From positions 1 through 20,348 of IMG/VR virus record IMGVR_UViG_3300037264_000305: a stretch of DNA of 20,348 nt. The stretch is one strand, 5' to 3'. How positions within the stretch are numbered: the stretch's first letter is position 1; each line of letters opens with the position of its first letter. The translations under genes and the position numbers were made by a program. Origin of the DNA: a virus. Shown piece by piece: positions 15,601 through 19,908 of the stretch. The notes under the pieces are model-generated. The model was given only the letters and a program-made list of their open reading frames with translations. It was not told the DNA's origin and made no database searches.

Positions 15601-17198
15601 AGGTCGGGTGCGTCGTCTCCCGCTCGGCCGGTACTGGCACTTTCTACTGCGGGCTGGAGGGAGTGAGCAGCGACCGGGTGACGATGATCGCCGCTGACGG
15701 AACGAACAATCACAGCTCGCAGCACTACCTAGCGGCAGCCGGTGCTAATCCCAGCGCGTCGTGGCAAACATATCGAGGATTCGTTCGCGGGTGGGGAACG
15801 AGCGGGCTCGGTGCAGCGGCGAACGACCCGCGCGTGCCGAGCAAGATGTACTCAGGCGCGGTATTCGTGCGCCCGCTGCTCATCATGAATTATAGCGCCG
15901 CGGCCGGTCAGACAGAGGTCGCCGCGCTGTGGGTTCGCCGCATCCCCGGCGAGCAGGCTGGGCTTGACACCGACGTTTATCGTCAGTCTCTCGCGCCAGC
16001 GCATGCGATCGGCCGCCTGTGGGTCGACACTGACGATGCGCGAGTGTATCGCAGCGACGGCAGCGCGTGGATTCAGATAAGCGCCAACGATCTAGCGGTT
16101 ATCGCCGGGGCCATCAATCTAGCGACGCAAGTCAGCGGCACGCTGACCGCCGCGTTCGCAGCCGCCGGTCTCATCAACGCCAACGTTACGATCAATGCTG
16201 ACGGCTCACTGACCGGAGCCGGCGGCGGCCAGGCGTCGCTCAACTCAATCCCCGGCGACATCGCTACAACGCAGATCGAAGACAACGCGATCACGACTGG
16301 CAAGATCAACGCGAACGCTGTCACGGCGGCGAAGATCGCCGCCAATACAATCACCGCCGCTCAAATAGCTGCGCTCACAATCACCGCCGCTGAGATAGCG
16401 GCGAACACGATCACCGCCGCGAAGATCACAGCCCTGACGATCACCGCCGCTGAAATAGCGGCGAGCACAATCACGGCTGGAAAGCTCAGCGTATCCACGC
16501 TCTCGGCGATCACAGCTGATCTCGGCGCGATCACTGCCGGCACGATAGACCTGTCGTCCGGCACGGCGTACATCAAATCAGGGCAAACAGCCTATGACGC
16601 CGGAACTGGCTTCTGGCTCGAAAGAAACGGCGGGACTCCAAGATTCAGCATTGGGAACAGCGCCGGGAACAAACTTACTTGGAACGGCACGGCGCTGGTA
16701 ATCGTTGGGGACATAAGCGCCAACAATGTTCTGACGATGGTCAACGCTCCAAGTGAGGCGAGCGCCGACAAGACGGTCAACAAACTTCTGCTCAAAGGCG
16801 ACAGCAACACGCACGCAGTCGTGGGGCAATTGCTCGGCTCGGCGGTGGCTACAGTCAACAACCTTGGTGCCGAGGAGTGGACAACTCTGAGAACATTCGT
16901 CACCAATTTTACCGGCACGTTTAGGCTCATGGTCGAGGCAAGAGAGAATGTGACCGGCGCTGATAGTGCCAACGGTGGTTGGCGGCTACTGAACGGTGTC
17001 GACACCAATGTTCACGAGCAAACTATAAGTTCAGGCACCTACGCGCAGACGTTCTCGGGTGAGGAAACCGTAACCAGCTCTGGCGAGACGTGGGAGATAC
17101 AGGGCGTCTCGCGAACGGACTTATCAACCTACACTATCGAGACCGAGATCCGTGACATAGAAGTGCGCTGTAGATTCAATCACGCGCCAATTACCTAG
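12681..17198 (+). CDS. Tail tip / host specificity protein (gpJ/GTA gp15-like)
   Basis: A 1505-aa protein starting at GTG 12681. Residues ~9-45 are hydrophobic with Gly (membrane-active or hub-packing helix). Residues ~60-510 are a Phage-tail_3-type tip domain: VIDPRQPSEEIIKLFESAFG (288-307), SDNKWRFFVGAYR (~314), and a later FRAMPGETISVTHAAFGLSA. Residues ~516-1105 hold beta-sandwich, carbohydrate-binding-like modules, e.g. GVLRIYELGVYEAF (593 on), LNPAKAYRSTVWARR (747 on) and a third around 900-1060. Residues ~1112-1133 (GRLWVDTDDARVYRSDGSAW) form the usual short module. Seven decapeptide repeats occupy 1204-1273, followed by a C-terminal beta domain that probably trimerises or binds receptor. 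It very likely determines host recognition; modules are inferred from strand patterns. Confidence 0.85.
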   Translation: MSDSLKRVVGIGLLIFGTIYSGAALGPKLLLAMKLVGTVLLSSGAKKIKGALQSFGTELQLSGDPTDVRSIVYGETWTGGTLRYRNSTGVDNRELYMVVVLAGHSCDSVPQVVADKESLAIDGSGNVTSPVKWAGLMNIRFYLGSDTQTVDTTLDTAFANWTSNHRLRGLTYAIVKLTFDETNLNTVPQFRFKVRGRKVYDNRLDSTNGGSGSHRLNDETTWAWSENAVNCCYDYARGVMINGIRIAGPGISSTRVDPANIIAEANVCDENVAIAAGGNGNRYTVNGVIDPRQPSEEIIKLFESAFGGEFLWSDNKWRFFVGAYRTPTLALTADHFIGPLKHVVHMGEAARYDTIQGRYSSSAEQGGLVDYSPVSLPTATVGSERIASLDFQLVNDIMDGGGTDGGARAQRIAKLELEKRAAGKRISCTTSLYGFRAMPGETISVTHAAFGLSAQAMRVMEVQLRPVFDGEKSGLVVDLVLEAGPSSLYTWAAEETAIGASPTLPQAQVPIESPLGWTPVLVNVARAGSTFTKTDGTGYTASVYSTERYPACVVSTRGPNTTNLGVFVGLSVTPTTNHSYETIDFMWGYDNDGVLRIYELGVYEAFGTYSGSGDPVSIEYDGHTVRYYRGAALIRSTPREGAYLHLDSSFAGAGVVLNQLTFAEGALQVPSGNLLRVDGWAVGDVPSAGRGNFVPVETATNETQVLISTGPHGISQMAWEASCTDPGFGSGGDANGGWDNRADLKGLNPAKAYRSTVWARRRVSTGGTNGFYHGCGQVSDTYDLGGGVNNNPYFVAGTIVSTALPVIDRWYLCVGVIHGSSYAGSNSGVAGIYDPTTGQKVLAANEFRMAPTATTQSHRTFMYYGGDTTVRIEWTEPRFEEINGNEPALSALLTSGNALDWRREMVHDEFAYVNDVDLLMHWGDVSGGGEITAIADTTAPGGNAVRFGNNSGNDQRWIWFKDYLFPYDGLSLYEVGCVVSRSAGTGTFYCGLEGVSSDRVTMIAADGTNNHSSQHYLAAAGANPSASWQTYRGFVRGWGTSGLGAAANDPRVPSKMYSGAVFVRPLLIMNYSAAAGQTEVAALWVRRIPGEQAGLDTDVYRQSLAPAHAIGRLWVDTDDARVYRSDGSAWIQISANDLAVIAGAINLATQVSGTLTAAFAAAGLINANVTINADGSLTGAGGGQASLNSIPGDIATTQIEDNAITTGKINANAVTAAKIAANTITAAQIAALTITAAEIAANTITAAKITALTITAAEIAASTITAGKLSVSTLSAITADLGAITAGTIDLSSGTAYIKSGQTAYDAGTGFWLERNGGTPRFSIGNSAGNKLTWNGTALVIVGDISANNVLTMVNAPSEASADKTVNKLLLKGDSNTHAVVGQLLGSAVATVNNLGAEEWTTLRTFVTNFTGTFRLMVEARENVTGADSANGGWRLLNGVDTNVHEQTISSGTYAQTFSGEETVTSSGETWEIQGVSRTDLSTYTIETEIRDIEVRCRFNHAPIT
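16290..16499 (+). repeat. Seven 30-bp (decapeptide) tandem repeats in the tail tip gene
   Basis: Seven 10-residue units run in frame from residue 1204 to 1273: ITTGKINANA, VTAAKIAANT, ITAAQIAALT, ITAAEIAANT, ITAAKITALT, ITAAEIAAST, ITAGKLSVST. They form an ITAA-x-I-A-A type solenoid or beta-helix/coil shaft often found in tail fibre stalks. Perfect inverted repeats occur at 16325-16343, 16385-16403 and 16445-16463, with an imperfect one at 16355-16373, caused by the Ala codons either side of the central residue. Confidence 0.85.
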
Positions 17199-17212
17199 GA
17201 GAGCAACCAATG
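17197..17212 (+). promoter_or_regulatory. Strong ribosome binding site opening the lysis region
   Basis: AGGAGAG at 17197-17203 overlaps the tail tip TAG stop and stands six bases before ATG 17210. It resembles the site before the tail tube gene and marks efficient initiation of the first gene after the tail tip. Confidence 0.6.
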
Positions 17213-17548
17213 ATCTCTGCGCTCAGTCTCATCGCCGGCTGGTACCTCCTGACCGGCGCATTCGTGCTCGTGATGCACGCGAAGCGACTCCGCGACGAGG
17301 GCGCGAAGCTCACGCTGTTCTGGCGCGTCAACATCCTGCCGTGGGCCATCGTGGGCCTGGCGCTCGATCTCGCATTCAACGTGGTGGCCGGCACCATCAT
17401 GTTCGTGGAGCTGCCGCGCGAGTTGCTGTTCACGTCGCGCTGCAAGCGGTTGGTCGCGGGGGACGACGAGACGTTTTGGCTCTATCGGCGCAGCGTCGCG
17501 CTGTGGTGGCAGCGGCAGTTAAACCAAATTAGTCCGGGGCACGTGTGA
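17210..17548 (+). CDS. Two-segment inner-membrane phage protein, unknown role
   Basis: A 112-aa protein with two hydrophobic segments: ~2-22 (ISALSLIAGWYLLTGAFVLV) and ~43-65 (ILPWAIVGLALDLAFNVVAG), separated by a charged, positive loop (HAKRLRDEGAKLTLFWR), suggesting both termini in the cytoplasm. It continues IMFVELPRELLFTSRCKRLV and ends QISPGHV. I recognise this as a recurrent layout in phage late regions (a VELPRE-LFTSRCKRL block and a PGHx end) but know of no function. Its position just ahead of the DUF5675 and holin genes suggests a role in the envelope during lysis or virion release. Strong ribosome binding site; GTGA overlap with the next gene. Confidence 0.65.
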   Translation: MISALSLIAGWYLLTGAFVLVMHAKRLRDEGAKLTLFWRVNILPWAIVGLALDLAFNVVAGTIMFVELPRELLFTSRCKRLVAGDDETFWLYRRSVALWWQRQLNQISPGHV

Positions 17549-17931
17549 GAGTCAACGTCCTGCGATTCGCTACACTCGCCGAGGCGATCATCGCGCTGCT
17601 TTTCGCGCTGCCGTCGCGCGCGCAGTGGGTCTACGAGTTCGAGTTCGCATACGCCATCCGCCCCGACCGATTGCTCGCCGCTTCATGCACTAAGGTCGTC
17701 CCGCTCGTCTACGTTGCGAACTACGCCGCAGAGCAACGCCCCGGCTGGGAGGTCTCCTGCGGCAACGATCAGCCGATGTACACGCACTTCCTCGGCCGTC
17801 GGTGCTGGAAGCCGTCGCCGCGATTCCAGCTTGAGTGCGGGTGGCGTCACTTCTCGTCGCCGGGTGATCGCGAGGAGATCAGCTTCGACGCCCTGAGCGT
17901 GCGCGGTCGGTTCGAGTGGGGGCGGAGATGA
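17545..17931 (+). CDS. Exported Cys-rich phage protein
   Basis: A 128-aa protein starting at GTG 17545 (GTGA overlap with the upstream stop). Residues 1-27 form a Sec signal peptide: MRVNVLR, hydrophobic EAIIALLFALPSRA, cleavage likely after SRAQ. The mature part has four Cys (48, 72, 87, 98), enough for two disulfides, and ends with aromatic alternating strands (QLECGWRHFSSPGDREEISF then DALSVRGRFEWG), which reads like part of a small outer-membrane beta barrel or beta sandwich. No lipobox is seen. Function unknown; an envelope-modifying or superinfection-excluding role would fit, but this is speculation. It ends in ATGA overlap with the DUF5675 gene. Confidence 0.6.
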   Translation: MRVNVLRFATLAEAIIALLFALPSRAQWVYEFEFAYAIRPDRLLAASCTKVVPLVYVANYAAEQRPGWEVSCGNDQPMYTHFLGRRCWKPSPRFQLECGWRHFSSPGDREEISFDALSVRGRFEWGRR

Positions 17932-18362
17932 ACCTGCGGCAGCAGCGATTCCCGTCACTCCCCGACTCGACCATCGGTGGCGTGTCGATCGACGGCCGCT
18001 TCTGCTGCTTCACGCTCGAGGACGAGAGGCGGGCCGTGAAGGTCGCGGGCGAGACGCGCATCCCGGCCGGCACCTACGTGATCAAGCTGCGCGCCGAGGG
18101 CAAGCTGCACGAGAAGTACAAGGGCAAGTTCCCGGGCGAGCACCGCGGGATGCTGTGGCTGCAAGACGTGCCCGGCTTCGAGTGGGTCTACATCCATGTC
18201 GGCAACACCGACGACCACACGGCCGGCTGTATCCTCGTCGGCGACGCGGCGGTATCATCCGGCGAGCTTGGCCAGTCGGCGCAGGCATACAGGCGGCTCT
18301 ACGGTCAGGTCGCGAACGCGATCCTAGCTGGCGAGCCAGTGACGATCACGGTGGAGGACTAG
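17928..18362 (+). CDS. DUF5675 family protein, probable cell-wall lytic enzyme
   Basis: A 144-aa protein that I place in the DUF5675 family from the ordered motifs RFCCFTLEDERRAVKVAGET (24-43), RIPAGTY (44-50), GMLWLQDVPGFEWVYIHVGN (74-93) and TDDHTAGCILVG (94-105). It has no signal peptide, as for a phage lytic enzyme released by a holin. H90 and C101 with the TAG preceding the Cys resemble the His and Ser/Thr-x-Gly-Cys arrangement of YkuD L,D-transpeptidases. No other peptidoglycan hydrolase is visible in the lysis cassette, so it is the main candidate endolysin-type gene. ATG 17928 is chosen over GTG 17916 because it makes an ATGA overlap with the preceding stop, with GGCGGAG close upstream. 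Activity is inferred. Confidence 0.72.
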   Translation: MNLRQQRFPSLPDSTIGGVSIDGRFCCFTLEDERRAVKVAGETRIPAGTYVIKLRAEGKLHEKYKGKFPGEHRGMLWLQDVPGFEWVYIHVGNTDDHTAGCILVGDAAVSSGELGQSAQAYRRLYGQVANAILAGEPVTITVED

Positions 18363-18364
18363 CT

Positions 18365-18871
18365 ATGCGATGGAGTCGAAGCGACACGGTGCGAGCGATC
18401 GACGGGATCGCGTTCACCGTCGGCATGCTGATCCCGCTGTTCTGGCTCGACGCTCGGGCGACCGAGAAGCCGACGCCTCCGGCAGAGCAGACCCAGGAGC
18501 AGCACCAGAGCCAGACGGTCACGGCCGGCGGCGGCCAGGGCGGCGGCGCGTCCAACCAGCTCGCCATCGGTGGCGATCGCTCCACGGCGATTGGGCTCGC
18601 GCACGGCGCGCCGACACCGCCCGTGTGCCCGAACGGGCTCGTGCCTGGGCGCGGCAAGAGTCGCGGGCATGGCTCACCGCTCTACTCGATCTCCGCGACG
18701 TGTGAGGCTCCTGACGAGGCGCAGGCGGCTGCCATACAGGGCGCGCGCGAGCACGAGCTGGCGATCGCTCGCCTCGCCGTGCAGGCGGCGCGAGCCGAGG
18801 CCGAGCGCGACCGGGTAGCGACGGACCGCATACGAGCGGAGGCGTGCCGTGCTGGCTGCGTCGCCAAGTAG
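18365..18871 (+). CDS. Membrane-anchored periplasmic phage protein, unknown role
   Basis: A 168-aa protein starting at ATG 18365 (the frame is open further upstream, but that part overlaps DUF5675 and is not supported). A single hydrophobic segment ~12-29 (IDGIAFTVGMLIPLFWLD) follows a basic start, so the rest is likely periplasmic. Residues ~40-80 are Gln/Gly/Ser rich (EQHQSQTVTAGGGQGGGASN), then PTPPVCPNGLVPG, then a predicted helix ~117-160 with Ala/Arg/Glu. Five Cys occur (88, 113, 161, 165 and none in the anchor). The Gln/Gly spacer followed by a Cys-Pro segment is common among small periplasmic proteins beside phage lysis genes. It could be an i-spanin-like or other envelope protein; function unassigned. 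Confidence 0.55.
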   Translation: MRWSRSDTVRAIDGIAFTVGMLIPLFWLDARATEKPTPPAEQTQEQHQSQTVTAGGGQGGGASNQLAIGGDRSTAIGLAHGAPTPPVCPNGLVPGRGKSRGHGSPLYSISATCEAPDEAQAAAIQGAREHELAIARLAVQAARAEAERDRVATDRIRAEACRAGCVAK

Positions 18872-19019
18872 CAGACTGGACGAGGTATGCCGGCAGATCG
18901 AGGACGATTCGCCGACGTCACGCCGGCCGACGGCTCGGTCGCAGGGTCAAGCGCAGGCCAGACGTCGCGGTGTTCTGGTTCGAGATCGGTACGGCGACGA
19001 CAAGTGGTTCTGCCTATGA
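18849..19019 (+). CDS. Overlooked 56-aa gene coupled to the holin
   Basis: A 56-aa frame starting at GTG 18849, ending at TGA 19017-19019. GGAGG at 18838-18842 stands six bases upstream, inside the previous gene. Its stop overlaps the holin ATG 19016 as ATGA, like most real junctions in this window. The protein begins MLAASPSSRLDEVCRQIEDD, has a basic Gln/Arg middle (PTARSQGQAQARRRG) and ends VLVRDRYGDDKWFCL. No membrane segment or signal peptide is seen. It overlaps the upstream gene by 23 bases. I do not recognise a family with confidence. Its coupling to the holin suggests a lysis-related role. Confidence 0.6.
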   Translation: MLAASPSSRLDEVCRQIEDDSPTSRRPTARSQGQAQARRRGVLVRDRYGDDKWFCL

Positions 19020-19372
19020 GCGCCACGCTTGAGCTGGTGTCGCGCGTCGCGCTCGCCTGGATGAACAAGCGGCCGTTCTCGAAGGAGTCACGTGCCAGGC
19101 GTAAAGCCAAGCGCGCCGCGAGGAAGGGCGGCGAGCCCGTCGACGAGACGTCAGAGGTTTTCAACGAGGTAGAGGAATCAACTATGGACGTTCAAGGTTT
19201 TGTCGTTCAGTCAATCATGGCGGCCATTCGACACGGGCTCACTGCCGGCGGTCTCGTCGGCATCGTGGGGTCGGACCAGTCGATGGCGCAGATCGCGGGC
19301 GTGGTCGCTCTCGTCGTCGGTGGCGCGTGGTCGCTGTGGCGCAAGTGGGCGGCGGCGAAGAAACCGGCCTAG
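19016..19372 (+). CDS. Holin (Pam3-gp28-like) with long N-terminal extension
   Basis: A 118-aa protein with two membrane segments, ~62-84 (FVVQSIMAAIRHGLTAGGLV then GIV) and ~91-108 (AQIAGVVALVVGGAWSLW), and a basic end RKWAAAKKPA. The pattern of an RH inside the first segment and WSLWRK after the second resembles small holins of the Pam3-gp28 type, which form membrane lesions timing lysis. Residues 1-56 form a cytosolic basic extension (FSKESRARRKAKRAARKGGE) and acidic linker. Start 19016 is chosen from the ATGA overlap with the 56-aa upstream gene. A second in-frame ATG (19184) with a good ribosome binding site would give a 62-aa holin core. Confidence 0.75.
   Translation: MSATLELVSRVALAWMNKRPFSKESRARRKAKRAARKGGEPVDETSEVFNEVEESTMDVQGFVVQSIMAAIRHGLTAGGLVGIVGSDQSMAQIAGVVALVVGGAWSLWRKWAAAKKPA
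19171..19186 (+). promoter_or_regulatory. Internal ribosome binding site and start within the holin gene
   Basis: AGAGGA at 19171-19176 is seven bases before in-frame ATG 19184, whose product is the 62-aa MDVQGFVVQSIMAAIRHGLT holin core without the 56-residue basic extension. Dual starts are known for holin/antiholin pairs such as lambda S107/S105, though here the two forms would differ by a whole domain rather than two residues. Confidence 0.55.
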
Positions 19373-19648
19373 GTGAGCGACATCATCCAGAAGTGGCTCG
19401 TTGGCGTGCTCACGACAGCGAGCATGGCGCTCATCGTCGCCGCGTTTGCTCTATGGTCACGAGTCGCTGCTTTGGAAGCGTGGAGGACCGAGACGATGCC
19501 GCTGCAACTCGCGGTCGAGCGAGCGCAGCGCGACAACACCATCAATGCAATCGAACTCAAGACGATGCGCGTGGAGATGCGCGTGGAGGAAACCCGCGAC
19601 GAGTTGCGTTCATTGGACGAACGGATACGTCACTTGGAGGACGATTGA
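19373..19648 (+). CDS. Membrane-anchored coiled-coil protein (i-spanin-like)
   Basis: A 91-aa protein starting at GTG 19373, immediately after the holin TAG and in its frame, so coupled. A short cytoplasmic start is followed by one hydrophobic segment ~9-28 (LVGVLTTASMALIVAAFALW) and then a long charged helix ~31-91 (EAWRTETMPLQLAVERAQRD to LDERIRHLEDD) with heptad spacing, that is, a coiled coil facing the periplasm. This is the architecture of i-spanins (lambda Rz) and of several phage coiled-coil membrane proteins. It sits downstream of the holin as spanins often do. No embedded lipoprotein frame (o-spanin) is found within it. Function tentative. Confidence 0.6.
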   Translation: MSDIIQKWLVGVLTTASMALIVAAFALWSRVAALEAWRTETMPLQLAVERAQRDNTINAIELKTMRVEMRVEETRDELRSLDERIRHLEDD

Positions 19649-19890
19649 TGATGCGGTCAATGGCGATATTGCTCATGGCGGTCTCGGTGCTCGCGGCGCG
19701 TACTCCCGCAGAGATCGAGGAGTACGCGCGCAAGCTGTTGCTACAGGCATACCATCGTCAGGACGTGCAGGCGTTCTGCGGTGCGAATCCTGATTCGGTG
19801 TATCAGGTCGAGGTCGGTGGGAACGGCGAGGTTGTTGCCATTCTCGTCCGGTGCCGCGCTTATCACGACTGGCTGGCAACGCAGAAGTAA
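19648..19890 (+). CDS. Small exported protein with two cysteines
   Basis: An 80-aa protein starting at ATG 19648, which overlaps the upstream stop (TGATG). Residues 1-17 form a signal peptide (MMRSMAILLMAVSVLAA, cleavage near LAA-R), so the mature part should be periplasmic. A helix TPAEIEEYARKLLLQAYHRQ is followed by FCGANPD, a beta strand VYQVEVGGNGEVVAILV and a second Cys (RCRAYHDWL). The two Cys could pair. There is no lipobox, so it is not a standard o-spanin, although it lies directly after the coiled-coil membrane protein where an o-spanin would be expected. It is the last + strand gene of the lysis region. Function unknown. Confidence 0.55.
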   Translation: MMRSMAILLMAVSVLAARTPAEIEEYARKLLLQAYHRQDVQAFCGANPDSVYQVEVGGNGEVVAILVRCRAYHDWLATQK

Positions 19891-19908
19891 GCCGGTCGGT
19901 CCTGACTA

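Noticed and set aside
16290-16499. Periodic 30-bp repeats considered as a CRISPR array or a regulatory repeat.
   Set aside because: The units are contiguous with no spacers, in frame, and encode a regular stalk peptide in the tail tip protein.
16073-16576. Minus-strand frames reading long Ala/Val/Ile stretches that look like membrane proteins.
   Set aside because: They are the antisense reading of the ITAA decapeptide repeats, so hydrophobicity is a by-product of the repeat.
18155-18364. An upstream extension of the 18365 membrane-anchored gene.
   Set aside because: It lies entirely over DUF5675 in another frame and would place an Arg-rich stretch before the membrane anchor; ATG 18365 is the natural start.
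19891-19908. A transcription terminator between the convergent lysis and minus-strand genes.
   Set aside because: The 18-base gap has no convincing hairpin or T run, so none is annotated.
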